Source: Bradyrhizobium liaoningense | Lineage (GTDB): Bacteria; Pseudomonadota; Alphaproteobacteria; Rhizobiales; Xanthobacteraceae | NCBI RefSeq assembly: GCF_018130785.1 | Contig: NZ_JAFCJT010000031.1 | Location: forward strand, 1 to 64,000 | DNA length: 64,000 nucleotides | Reading direction: 5' to 3' | In this document: piece by piece, positions 41,989-49,832 of the stretch | Position numbering within the stretch: position 1 is the stretch's first letter | Layout: the number at the start of each line of letters is the position of its first letter | Position numbers and translations under genes: made by a program | Notes under the pieces: generated by a model | Told to the model about the DNA's origin: nothing | Databases searched by the model: none | Seen by the model: the letters and a program-made list of their open reading frames with translations, nothing else

Positions 41989-42426
41989 TTGTCGAATAAT
42001 CTGCGCAGCCGCGTCGCCGCTCTGGCGATCGTAGCGAGCTTCTGGACGCACCCCGCGATCGCGGACGAACCCGGAAACGCCGACTATGCGGCGCTGAACA
42101 AGGCGATCCTCAATGGCAGGGAATTTCGCATACTCGTCGACCTCTCAGCCTGTCAAGTTCACGGCACGGGCGCGGCGGGACCTACGATCAAGGCGAGCAT
42201 GCGGTTTGACGGATACATGATCCAGCCTGACGGGACGATCGCTTTTGCAACGACCCATTTCACGGTGAGACCGGACAAGGCGGTCAGGGAATTCCTGTCG
42301 TTCAGGGTGCACCCAAACGGCAGCATCGAAGCGCGCACGATGATCCTGGACGCCGTCAACAACGCCGTTCTCAAGGATACGGCATTCGATTGCGAGATTG
42401 GAAAAGGCGCGACATTCCACTGGTGA
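41989..42426 (+). CDS. VirK-family exported protein
   Basis: 145 residues from a TTG at 41989, chosen because it puts a signal peptide (SRVAALAIVASFWTHPAIA) at the N-terminus with gggag about 8 bases ahead; an upstream ATG at 41932 would add 19 polar residues before it. The mature part matches VirK: ALNKAILNGREFRILVDLSA, CQVHGTGAAGP, and MIQPDGTIAFATTHFTVRPD. Two cysteines (in DLSAC and TAFDCEI) could form a disulfide. VirK is a periplasmic protein of unknown function first noted in Agrobacterium. It follows the chorismate mutase gene by 75 bases. Confidence 0.75.
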   Translation: MSNNLRSRVAALAIVASFWTHPAIADEPGNADYAALNKAILNGREFRILVDLSACQVHGTGAAGPTIKASMRFDGYMIQPDGTIAFATTHFTVRPDKAVREFLSFRVHPNGSIEARTMILDAVNNAVLKDTAFDCEIGKGATFHW

Positions 42427-42436
42427 CGCGCGGTCG

Positions 42437-42787
42437 TTACGCGAACTGGTCGATCAGACTGCCAGGCTTCTGGTCCTTCTTCTCCAGCTGCTTTTCGATG
42501 GCGTCCCGGATCTTCTGTTCCACCGCCGCTCTCTGGTCCGGGGTCATGTTGGCGAGGTCGGCCTCGCTGAGATTCATGCTCTTCAGAATGGCAGCCCGCA
42601 TACGGTCGAAGGGATTCATCTTCGCGTATTTCAGGAACTCCTGCACGACGCTGCTGTCGCCCGATGCACTATCTTCGTTGGCTTGCGGGAGCCTATTGTC
42701 GGTCACCGACGGCTTCGATGCACCGGTCGATGAGCCGGCCTTTGCAGGCTGGTAGCCGAAGATTGATGCTCCTGCCGTGACTTGCAT
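42437..42787 (-). CDS. Hypothetical protein (116 aa)
   Basis: A protein from the ATG at 42787 (an upstream ATG at 42835 gives 16 more residues). The first half is a low-complexity Ser/Gly/Asp-rich stretch; the second is helical: FLKYAKMNPFDRMRAAILKS then LSEADLANMTPDQRAAVEQK and IRDAIEKQL. Rhizobial genomes have similar proteins of unknown function. No signal peptide. It converges with the VirK gene, and its promoter side faces the degraded SIR2 gene at the left end of the mobile element. Confidence 0.65.
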   Translation of the reverse strand: MQVTAGASIFGYQPAKAGSSTGASKPSVTDNRLPQANEDSASGDSSVVQEFLKYAKMNPFDRMRAAILKSMNLSEADLANMTPDQRAAVEQKIRDAIEKQLEKKDQKPGSLIDQFA

Positions 42788-42947
42788 GTTCGGCCCCTCA
42801 AGACGATCGCGAAGGGCAAGCAACGTGCGTGCCAAATCCTTTCGTTGGATTTCCAGATGTTTCCGGGCTCGTGCTCATCGGGCAACTCTGGCCGGCCTGA
42901 AAAAATTGCCGGCTCGGCGGTGTCGCAGGCAAAGTTTGCCCGGTCGC

Positions 42948-43535
42948 CTAAGCGCCTAACTCTTCGTCGGTGTTCAGGATGCGTGCATCCTTATAGTCAC
43001 CATGAAGCTTCAGCACGTAGCACGGGCTATGCGTGAGCGGCTCGGCTCCTGACAAAGTGTCAACGGAGGTGACGACAGTTGGCTCCACGCCAACTTCGCG
43101 CAGGGCGTTTTCTAGCAACCGATCGAAATTGGTTGTTACTATCACCCGAACATACCCGTCGCGAACTAGGCCGGCGATGGCATGGTGCGCGGCAGTTGGA
43201 AGTTTCTGTCCCTCTGCGCGGTCGTCTTCGTCAGGCTCTATGTACGAATGTAAGATGGATCGCCGTTCGGCAGGCGAGGCCGCTAGTTCTGCCAGAATCG
43301 CTGAATAGTCGGGTTCCGCAGAATACTTTTTGCGATACCACGTCGCCCAATCGGCCTGGTTCTCTACGCCTTGCGCGAGAGCGACCCGACGAACCAAGTC
43401 CAAAGTGATCTCCCAGCCAGTTGGAATCCCGGCCGTACGAGAGAGACCAGAGCCGAGAAGCAAGGCATAGACGCCTTTGCTCTCGAACGTTGAGAATGCG
43501 AGCTGAGTAGTCGGGTCGCTCGATAAAATGCTCAT
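42948..43535 (-). pseudogene. SIR2-like NAD-binding protein, C-terminally truncated
   Basis: 195 residues from the ATG at 43535. The N-terminal half of a SIR2 fold is plain: YALLLGSGLSRTAGIPTGWE (the GSG-S NAD loop), VRVIVTTNFDRLLENAL (TTNFD) and YVLKLHGDYKDARI (LHGD). SIR2 proteins of defence systems degrade NAD upon phage infection and are usually 350 or more residues, so this is missing its C-terminal part; the stop follows EELGA. The catalytic His region (LKLHGD) is retained. It is probably a broken defence gene at the island edge. A functional small SIR2 domain protein cannot be excluded. Confidence 0.65.
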
Positions 43536-43599
43536 GGCAGGCGCGAATCAGTAGGAGGGAAGGATCCGAGCATAGCAAGATTGCGCAGCAAACGATCGC

Positions 43600-43951
43600 C
43601 GCTCGCGCCTGCTCGGGCGCGTCGGTTGCGAATCGGTCGGCGTACACGAAGGTCGTGCCGCGCTCGCCGTTGCGGACATTGCCGCCGAGCGGGAGCGCCT
43701 GGCGGAGGTGAGCCGGCTCTGGCCCGAAAAGCTGTGTTCACCGCGGCGCTCCAAAGGATCAGCACGTTGATCCCGGAATAATTCCGCCTTGGTCGCGGCG
43801 TTGGCAAGCGGCGCCTTCGCAGCCGCCGTCCTCCAAGGTTGGACCCAGGCACGCGCCCGGCCTCAAGTTCTGCGATGATATTGTCGGTGATTTCATCATA
43901 TGGGCTCGCCCGGTCCTGGCCAGTCCGAGCTTGTCTGGTCTTTCTGGACAT
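43600..43951 (-). pseudogene. ArdC-like antirestriction protein remnant
   Basis: From the ATG at 43951 the minus strand reads SPYDEITDNIIAELEAGRVP, the N-terminal ArdC (DUF1738) pattern, then NYSGINVLILW, but with bases lost so that normal spacing is altered. Further on, a different frame gives LGGNVRNGERGTTFVYADRF, the next ArdC block. No single frame reads through, and the C-terminal metallopeptidase-like part is gone. ArdC is carried by conjugative elements to protect incoming DNA from restriction. This remnant marks the element as decayed. Confidence 0.7.
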
Positions 43952-44135
43952 CACCGATCTCCGCGGCGGGCCACCCGTCGCAGCGAAGCCGGTCCGCACT
44001 CTCACTCTGAAGGGGCGTTGCGGGGGGCGCAAAAGGGATCGGCTGAGACGAATGCCGGCCGCAAGGCGTTCCCCTCAGAAGCGCAAAGCCGGGTTTCAGC
44101 TTCTCCGGGTTGGCATCTTTCCGCGTTTCAGGACA

Positions 44136-44639
44136 TCACTCGTCCGGCGGATACTCACGCGGATCGAGCTCGGAAAAGTCGGTCAGCGTGTCGCATCGGA
44201 TGCAATAGTACATCTGCGAGGCTTCCTGAAAATGCATGCCGCACAGGCATCCGCAGAACGGGCAGCACTCGTCGATCTCTAGATCGGCCCACTCCCACAC
44301 GCCGAGATATTCAGGAATGGCGTTTCGATCATATCCAACGACCTGGAACGCGTCGGCGTTTTTAGCGACAAATCCATCGCGGCCAGCGCGCTTGAGAATG
44401 GCGAGAATGTCACCCGGTTCGATGTCGAACCATTCTCCACGCACATGGGTCGATCCAAAATGCTGGTGCAGCTCTCGTTCAAGCTGGAAGGTGTCGGTCG
44501 CTTCGATCCACCCCAGCAGCCGCAGCTCCAAGGGATTCCCTGTCTGGAGGTTGCGCTTGCGCGCCTCGATGTTTTTCGCCACGCCGATCTTGATCGGGGA
44601 GCATCCGTTTTCATCTTCGCCAATGAAATAGACCGGCAC
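44136..44639 (-). CDS. GIY-YIG (MUG113-type) nuclease-like protein with zinc ribbon
   Basis: 167 residues. Residues 3-80 follow the MUG113/T5orf172 branch of the GIY-YIG superfamily: VYFIGEDENGCSPIKIGVAK, NIEARKRNLQTGNP, LERELHQHFGSTHVRGEWFD (the Arg and Glu expected for the active site are present). The C-terminal part is a Cys/His cluster (CCPFCGCLCGMH and YYCIRCDTLTD) that reads as a zinc ribbon. It is the last gene in a leftward five-gene cluster, 18 bases past the Lit-like gene. Members are phage- or element-borne; the nuclease activity is not established for most. Confidence 0.78.
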   Translation of the reverse strand: MPVYFIGEDENGCSPIKIGVAKNIEARKRNLQTGNPLELRLLGWIEATDTFQLERELHQHFGSTHVRGEWFDIEPGDILAILKRAGRDGFVAKNADAFQVVGYDRNAIPEYLGVWEWADLEIDECCPFCGCLCGMHFQEASQMYYCIRCDTLTDFSELDPREYPPDE

Positions 44640-44657
44640 GTCGCGGTCCTCGCAGCG

Positions 44658-45581
44658 TCAACGGAGCCGGTCGAGCAGGGCTTCGACCATTTCCTGGTTT
44701 GAGTGCGCGACGATGTCGAGCGTCCGGTTCTCCTGCCTCATGAGCGCGATCAGAAGGCAGGCCGTGAAGGGCCAGAAGGACGAGCCGGGGGGCAGATTGT
44801 AGCCGCCGATCATCGCTGTCAGCCGCTCGGCGATCGGCGGATATTGCCGATTGCCCCAATGCGCGTGGGTGGGCGTCATCGCATGAATGATCACGGCGGC
44901 GAGCGCTATTCCCATCGCACGCTTTTGCTGCACTTGGGCGTAGTCGTGACCGTGCTCCTTCGCGTAGGCGGCGAGACCGCTCGTCATGAACTCGCGAGCC
45001 CAGTTATCGCAGCCGATTTCCTCTTCTGGCAGCGTCGAGGGCGCGCTGTTGTCGGCGCAATACATGACGTGTCGAAACTCGTGCAGCAGTGCGAAAGCAA
45101 GGGCCAGCGCGACCAGGTCGAAGACGGCCTTGAGTTGATTGTCGCCCAGGCCGTCGCGGTCGGCGATCGGCTGAGGAACGTCCGCCGGCCAGGAAACGTC
45201 CGGGGTTTGCTCGGCGGCAATGAGCGATTGGGCGCTGGCGATGCGCTGTTTGTAGTCGAACTCGTATTGCCCCCGTTCGGCGTCGATGTTGAGCGCCTGA
45301 TCAAGCGATATCCCGGTCAGTGTCGCGAGCACCAGGGCGGGCGAATAGACCTCGATTACGCGCCAGGCGCTGAAGCCGAGCAGCCAAAAGAAGTCGATCG
45401 TCTTGGTGTCGAACTTGATGCGGCTGGCGTCCGCATTCATCGTGACGCCCTTGGTGCTGGGCGCGACTTCGACGGCATGGCCGTATTGGCTCCATAGACC
45501 GCTGATCTCGCCGGCGCGCTCGGGGACAGCGCCGCGCAAGAGGTGGAGGACGGTCGTCCGGTTGGATGGTTCGGTCGCCAT
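44658..45581 (-). CDS. Lit-like zinc peptidase (peptidase U49 family)
   Basis: 307 residues from the ATG at 45581, close to the 297 of E. coli Lit. The zinc motif LLHEFRHVMYCAD gives HEFRH at 167-171 (HExxH; H160-H164 in Lit), and EEEIGCDNWAREFM at 186-199 provides the downstream acidic ligand and the family C-D-x-W-A pattern. Hydrophobic segments near 62-90 and 155-166 could contact the membrane. E. coli Lit cleaves EF-Tu when it meets a T4 capsid peptide, causing abortive infection. The family resemblance suggests a phage-defence role, but the target here is unknown. It lies in a run with nuclease-fold genes. Confidence 0.72.
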   Translation of the reverse strand: MATEPSNRTTVLHLLRGAVPERAGEISGLWSQYGHAVEVAPSTKGVTMNADASRIKFDTKTIDFFWLLGFSAWRVIEVYSPALVLATLTGISLDQALNIDAERGQYEFDYKQRIASAQSLIAAEQTPDVSWPADVPQPIADRDGLGDNQLKAVFDLVALALAFALLHEFRHVMYCADNSAPSTLPEEEIGCDNWAREFMTSGLAAYAKEHGHDYAQVQQKRAMGIALAAVIIHAMTPTHAHWGNRQYPPIAERLTAMIGGYNLPPGSSFWPFTACLLIALMRQENRTLDIVAHSNQEMVEALLDRLR

Positions 45582-45636
45582 ACTTGGCGGTTCTCCTCTG
45601 ATTAGCGACGGTGGCGAGGGTAGGCTGACGGACGGG

Positions 45637-47052
45637 TCATGGCCGCTCGCTTTCGCTTCGGGCGCCGCTCGTCTTCTCGGGCTCGCCGGCCATGCGCAAA
45701 TGAGTAATCGATGAAATGACCGAGTTCGCCCACATGGTTCTGCACTCAACGTCGCCGCCGCTCTCGAACCAGTGGGTCGCCCCAGGGATGAGATCGAAGG
45801 GAGTGGGACGCGTCGCCTGCGGGTTGTGGAAGACCTCCAGTTCCTGGCACCAGGCTTCGCCCCAAGGCCAAAGCGCCTGATAGTCGGCGCTATCGACCGG
45901 AAGGTTGAAATCAATGGGCTCCAGCGCGCCCGGCGTTCGGTCGTAGAGAATGCCGCGGCGGGTCATGGTGAGGCCCGGCGGCCGCCATCCGGCGAGAAAG
46001 CCCATGCGGTTGAATTTGGCGAGCGTGGCCGCGTTGCTGAAAATGACGGCGGACAGGTGAGCGAACTCGGGATCGCGGAACAGCCCGGCCGGAATGCCGT
46101 GCTTGCCTGTAAGATTATTGATCCGCGTGCCGATCGCACGGCGCCGGACGCCTTCGCCTTCCACATCTGCACGTAGGCCGTAGAGATAGGTCGGCAAAGC
46201 CTCGCGGCTCCAAACCATCGAGCCGGATTCATGGAAGTCGGCGATCGCCAAAGCGAAGGGCATCCCCTTCACATGATCCAGCTCATGATAGTTGCGCTGA
46301 AGCTTGCCGCGCAGCGTCTTAGCGAAGCGCTCGGCTGGCGCGCCAGTCATCCGCTCATTCCGATCGACCGGAGCATGCACCCAGTCCCCAATCCCGCCGG
46401 AGCGGGGCGTTTCGGAGTTCGCGGTCACGGCCTCGATCCAGCAGGCGGCGTCATCGTTCTCGATCAGGAAGTCCGGCGAAACATGCTCCTGCCGGACGAT
46501 CAGACCTTGCTCGCGGAAGCAGGCAAGAAGGTAGAGTTCGAAGAGGCGAGACGGGAAATTGTTGGTTTGCAGATCGGTGACGAAATTGGCATCCGGATTG
46601 GGAAGCGCGAGATAGCATTCGCCGAGCGCCATCAGCGCCGGGAGATGGCTGATCGTGCTCGTCAGAAGGTCGAACTCCGGCGATGTCCCTCGCGATCCGG
46701 TCTTCACCAGAAGCGGCCGCCGCCGCGCGCCCGGCGGCAATGGCTCGGGCGGCTCGCCAGCGCGCATGCTGATGCTGAGGTGATCCAGCGCGGCCTCGGG
46801 AGTGGGAAGGGGGCCGCCTTCCTCGACGCGGACCCAGCGATGATCGACACGCCTGCGCAGGGCCAGGGTGGTGAAGGTCCCGCCCTCCGGATCGAGGAGG
46901 ATACAGCCGCTCGCGCTGCCGCGCCCGGCCTGGTAGCTCCCGAAAATCTGCGCGGGATCGAAATTGGGCCCACGTTCGAGCGACAGCGCATAGAGCTCGA
47001 ACTGCCGCTGGCTGATCGGCGTGATCAGTCGCTGCTCATCGCCGACGGCCAT
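45637..47052 (-). CDS. Hypothetical protein with PD-(D/E)xK-like core (471 aa)
   Basis: The central part reads FPSRLFELYLLACFREQGLI, VRQEHVSPDFLIEND and CWIEAVTANSE. That is the order E ... PDF ... IEA seen in many restriction-endonuclease-fold proteins (helix with Glu, then PD strand, then E-x-x strand); the canonical Lys of ExK is replaced by Val. The rest is not recognised: an N-terminal ~140-residue part and a long C-terminal ~270-residue part with GDWVHAPVDRN and PFALAIADFHESGS. It shares the layout, and the WIEA(V/I)T motif, with the next gene. It lies 55 bases upstream of the Lit-like gene in the same direction. Confidence 0.6.
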   Translation of the reverse strand: MAVGDEQRLITPISQRQFELYALSLERGPNFDPAQIFGSYQAGRGSASGCILLDPEGGTFTTLALRRRVDHRWVRVEEGGPLPTPEAALDHLSISMRAGEPPEPLPPGARRRPLLVKTGSRGTSPEFDLLTSTISHLPALMALGECYLALPNPDANFVTDLQTNNFPSRLFELYLLACFREQGLIVRQEHVSPDFLIENDDAACWIEAVTANSETPRSGGIGDWVHAPVDRNERMTGAPAERFAKTLRGKLQRNYHELDHVKGMPFALAIADFHESGSMVWSREALPTYLYGLRADVEGEGVRRRAIGTRINNLTGKHGIPAGLFRDPEFAHLSAVIFSNAATLAKFNRMGFLAGWRPPGLTMTRRGILYDRTPGALEPIDFNLPVDSADYQALWPWGEAWCQELEVFHNPQATRPTPFDLIPGATHWFESGGDVECRTMWANSVISSITHLRMAGEPEKTSGARSESERP

Positions 47053-47103
47053 GGTCTACCTCACGGGCCGAAAGGCGCCAGGCGTCGGCATTCGGGCGCG
47101 TCG

Positions 47104-48027
47104 TCATGATGCCTCCGCGGCGGCTTGCGCCAGGATGTCGTTGGCCTCCCATTCGTCGCCGCGCGGCGTGATGACGAACTCGCGATCCCAAACTCCCCAG
47201 TTTGTCGCCAGCGGAACCTGCGCCAGGGGATTGTGGACATAGGTCAGCGGGCGGGTCCGGCGCGACAAGTTGCCGAGGCCAACGCGCGACCAGATCACGC
47301 CTGAGATGTCGGCAAAGCGATCGTCGAGAAATGCTGTGCGCGGGATCGGATTGCGTTCGCGGTTGATTAAGGGAGCTGGGTGAAATCCTTCTTCAACGAC
47401 GTCGCCGGTCTCGCGATCGATGGTGATGTAGACGTCTCCGATCGGAAATAACGTGGTCATGATCAGCGGCAACGGCTGCTCGGCGACATAGACGCCGAAG
47501 CGGCTTGCACTGATCGCGATGATCCTCGTGTCGTCCGGGCCGATCACGCCCTGTTCGAGATAGCGCGCGATCCTCTGCGCCTTGGTCCAGAACGCCCCGG
47601 ACGTGCGCAACTGCGCCTGACGGATCGGTGCGGCGAAGAGGCCGCCGCCCTCGTTGAGGGGAACGGGACGCACGATCTGGTCAGGACCCGGTGCGCCTTC
47701 ATCTGGGGTGATGGCCTCGATCCAGATGCGGTGGCCATCTTCCAGGACGCAGAGATCCGGCTGACCGCCTTCGCGCTGGCGCTCGACGACGGGAAGCAGG
47801 GTGCGGCCAGCATCGAGCAGGGTGCAGCCCAGATTCATTTCCCAGAAGCGGCCATCGACATCGCGTGCGAAGCCCTGCCGAAAGTCGGGATCGGCATAGG
47901 GCTCGTAACGCTCCCACATCTCTTGCAGCATGGCGTGAAGCTGCTGCTCGATCGGAAGCTCGGCGGCTTTCAGGTTTTCGAACCCGCGATCGAGATTGGC
48001 GCCGTCGACGTCGAATAGATCACTCAT
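47104..48027 (-). CDS. Hypothetical protein with PD-(D/E)xK-like core (307 aa)
   Basis: FWEMNLGCTLLDAGRTLLPV, EGGQPDLCVLEDGHRIWIEA then ITPDEGAPG present the same E ... PD ... IEA order as its neighbour, with I in place of the ExK lysine. The remaining C-terminal ~180 residues are unassigned; DVYITIDRETGDVVEEGFHP and PLTYVHNPLAQVPLATNWGV are conserved-looking. The gene starts 12 bases after the stop of the 184-aa gene upstream, and 51 bases separate it from the 471-aa gene below. The pair looks like two related proteins acting together, for example as a nuclease heterodimer; this is inference. Confidence 0.6.
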   Translation of the reverse strand: MSDLFDVDGANLDRGFENLKAAELPIEQQLHAMLQEMWERYEPYADPDFRQGFARDVDGRFWEMNLGCTLLDAGRTLLPVVERQREGGQPDLCVLEDGHRIWIEAITPDEGAPGPDQIVRPVPLNEGGGLFAAPIRQAQLRTSGAFWTKAQRIARYLEQGVIGPDDTRIIAISASRFGVYVAEQPLPLIMTTLFPIGDVYITIDRETGDVVEEGFHPAPLINRERNPIPRTAFLDDRFADISGVIWSRVGLGNLSRRTRPLTYVHNPLAQVPLATNWGVWDREFVITPRGDEWEANDILAQAAAEAS

Positions 48028-48039
48028 CGTCTGCTCGTC

Positions 48040-48594
48040 TCATGCCCGGCGCAGCGTGCGGGAGACTTGTACCCGGTGATAGCCGTGCGAATGGACCTGC
48101 TGACGAAGCTGCTTGATGTCGTTGACGCCGAACGCCACCGCCGCCTTCAGCGGGCTGGCGAAGGTAGCGTAGAAGGTCCAGCGCGCGCCGGCGGGCAGCG
48201 TCGGCTTTTGCCGACGATCGGTGATGACGACGTCGCGCGGATCGCTGCTGTTTCGGAAGGCGTGAAAGGTGAACCAGTCAGGTCGCCGATAGCGCGCCGC
48301 CTTGCTGAAGGGGACGGACTGGACTTTCACGTCGGTCTGGTCGAGCACCCAATCGCGTTGCTCTAGGATCTGCCGCACCATATGGCCGACCATCTGCTTC
48401 ACGCGGTCGGCCAGGACCTCTTCGCGAAACTCCGCCAGGAGCTGCTCCTCAATGCCTTCGACCGCGGGCTTGCCGAGTTCGGATGCGGTTTCCAGGCGCG
48501 CGACATTCTCGGGCTGTGTGAGGAAGGTCCAGATGCGCTGACCAAGCTCGGTTGCGTACAGCGACGCAAACTTCTCGGGGTTATAGGCAAACAT
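48040..48594 (-). CDS. Hypothetical protein (184 aa), first gene of cluster
   Basis: From the ATG at 48594 (the frame extends upstream into the divergent gene). It is mostly helical in its first 100 residues (FASLYATELGQRIWTFLTQP, LLAEFREEVLADRVKQMVGH, MVRQILEQRDWVLDQTDVKV), then turns into a beta-rich part (DWFTFHAFRNSSDPRDVVI, ARWTFYATFASPLKAAVAFG). I recognise no family. It opens the leftward cluster and is divergent from a nuclease-fold gene at 48621, with only 26 bases between starts, so a shared regulatory region is likely. Confidence 0.65.
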   Translation of the reverse strand: MFAYNPEKFASLYATELGQRIWTFLTQPENVARLETASELGKPAVEGIEEQLLAEFREEVLADRVKQMVGHMVRQILEQRDWVLDQTDVKVQSVPFSKAARYRRPDWFTFHAFRNSSDPRDVVITDRRQKPTLPAGARWTFYATFASPLKAAVAFGVNDIKQLRQQVHSHGYHRVQVSRTLRRA

Positions 48595-48620
48595 GACAGG
48601 CCCTCCTTTACCGGGCAAAT

Positions 48621-49325
48621 ATGGCCGGTTACAAGCGCCTGTCAATGGTGGCGCGCCGCGCGTCCGCAGATATCGCGGGGGAGGCTGGATTGGATTTCGA
48701 GGATCTCGTGACGGCGCTGGAGCCGCCGCCGAACCGCGCCGGCAAGTCGGACGGTCCCCACGAACATCATCTCTACGAAGGCGCCGTGATGGTCGCCTAC
48801 GCGATGCATTTGCTCCGCACGCAGAGCGCACGGGACATCCGTGTCCATCCCGATGGCGAACACGGAAAGCAGTTCGATTTCGCGGGTTGGCTGGGCCGGC
48901 GGGCGTTCACCAAGGTCTCCGGCCTCGGTAGCACCACCTATGGCGGGGTCTATCGAAATCCGGCGGGCCAGACGATCACCATCAACCCGAAGTCCGGGCT
49001 CGGTGATGTCGTCGCGGCTGTCGGAGACCATGTCATCGCGGCTGAATGCAAGGGCGGCATCATCAACACGCGGCATCCAGGTCAAGTGTCGCGGCTCTAC
49101 CGCGGTCTTTGCGAAACCGTCGGCCTGCTGATGGCGACGCCAGCGCAGGGGCGTCAGGTCGCCGTGGCGCCGCTGACCGACGGCACCTTGCGCCTGGCCG
49201 AGCGGCTTGCGCCCCGTTGCGCACTGGCCGGCATCAAGATCGCGCTCGTCGGCGGCCGCGGAGAGGTTTTGGAAGTGAAAGCGAGAGAGGCGGCCGAGCA
49301 GGCGGCCGGAGGGAACGACGCATGA
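48621..49325 (+). CDS. Probable PD-(D/E)xK-fold protein, divergent partner
   Basis: 234 residues. The core reads GDVVAAVGDHVIAAECKGGI (D ... E-C-K, a good PD-(D/E)xK pattern with its Lys intact) followed by the helix QVSRLYRGLCETVGLLM. An upstream helical stretch EGAVMVAYAMHLLRTQSA and the strand KQFDFAGWLG could be the first acidic element. An active nuclease is plausible for this one, unlike its two neighbours. It is read divergently from the leftward cluster but physically part of it, and its stop overlaps a 38-codon gene. An intrinsic terminator follows at 49483. Confidence 0.65.
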   Translation: MAGYKRLSMVARRASADIAGEAGLDFEDLVTALEPPPNRAGKSDGPHEHHLYEGAVMVAYAMHLLRTQSARDIRVHPDGEHGKQFDFAGWLGRRAFTKVSGLGSTTYGGVYRNPAGQTITINPKSGLGDVVAAVGDHVIAAECKGGIINTRHPGQVSRLYRGLCETVGLLMATPAQGRQVAVAPLTDGTLRLAERLAPRCALAGIKIALVGGRGEVLEVKAREAAEQAAGGNDA

Positions 49326-49438
49326 AACGGGTGCTGACGGTTGGGGTGACTTACACCGGCGACAAAATCGAAGGCGTGGGGATCGATAATCTCGGGCTCT
49401 GCCAGCCCGATGTTGATCGAGAGCGGGCGGCCTACTGA
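49322..49438 (+). CDS. Small coupled ORF (38 aa)
   Basis: A 38-codon frame starts with an ATG overlapping the stop of the nuclease-fold gene (ATGA) and ends 45 bases before a strong terminator. Its product, MKRVLTVGVTYTGDKIEG then VGIDNLGLCQPDVDRE, has normal composition. Translational coupling and the terminator suggest it is real. Function unknown. Confidence 0.4.
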   Translation: MKRVLTVGVTYTGDKIEGVGIDNLGLCQPDVDRERAAY

Positions 49439-49482
49439 TCTGGTCTCGCCGCAACGGCAACTGATCCTCCCGGGATCCTTGG

Positions 49483-49515
49483 CCCCGCCTCCTCTGGAGG
49501 CGGGGCTTTTTGCGT
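49483..49515 (+). terminator. Strong intrinsic terminator
   Basis: ccccgcctcc (49483-49492), loop tct, ggaggcgggg (49496-49505), then cttttt. A 10-base perfect GC-rich stem directly followed by a T run ends the rightward 48621-49438 unit. Confidence 0.85.
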
Positions 49516-49832
49516 TTCTTTTGCCGCTTTGCAGGGAAGCAGGAAGAGCATTTCTCTTGAAGAGAGTTGCTAAGGGCTCCGCCCTCGCGCGGGCAAGGGT
49601 GAAGCACGCTGCCGCGCGCCGGCAGGACCGGTATCCCCGGTCTTCCGCGCCATGATCTCCTGACGATCAAGGTCGTCAGGGCGCGTGCAGACGCGCGCTT
49701 ACGAGCGCGCCCCTTTGGGCGGGTGATCCCCCTCCGGTCCTGCCGCCCTGGCCCTTGCTACCCCAGGTCTCGCCGACGGGCAGGGTTGCAGCGCAGCGCT
49801 GCGCTTCAACCTCAGCTCAAAGGAATAAGACC
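49516..49832. other. Leader region of the DUF932 gene, no gene found
   Basis: About 317 bases rich in direct and inverted GC repeats (for example gcgcgcttacgagcgcgc near 49690). It contains no convincing frame. It should hold the DUF932 promoter; the last 20 bases include aaggaa ahead of the ATG at 49833. Confidence 0.45.
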
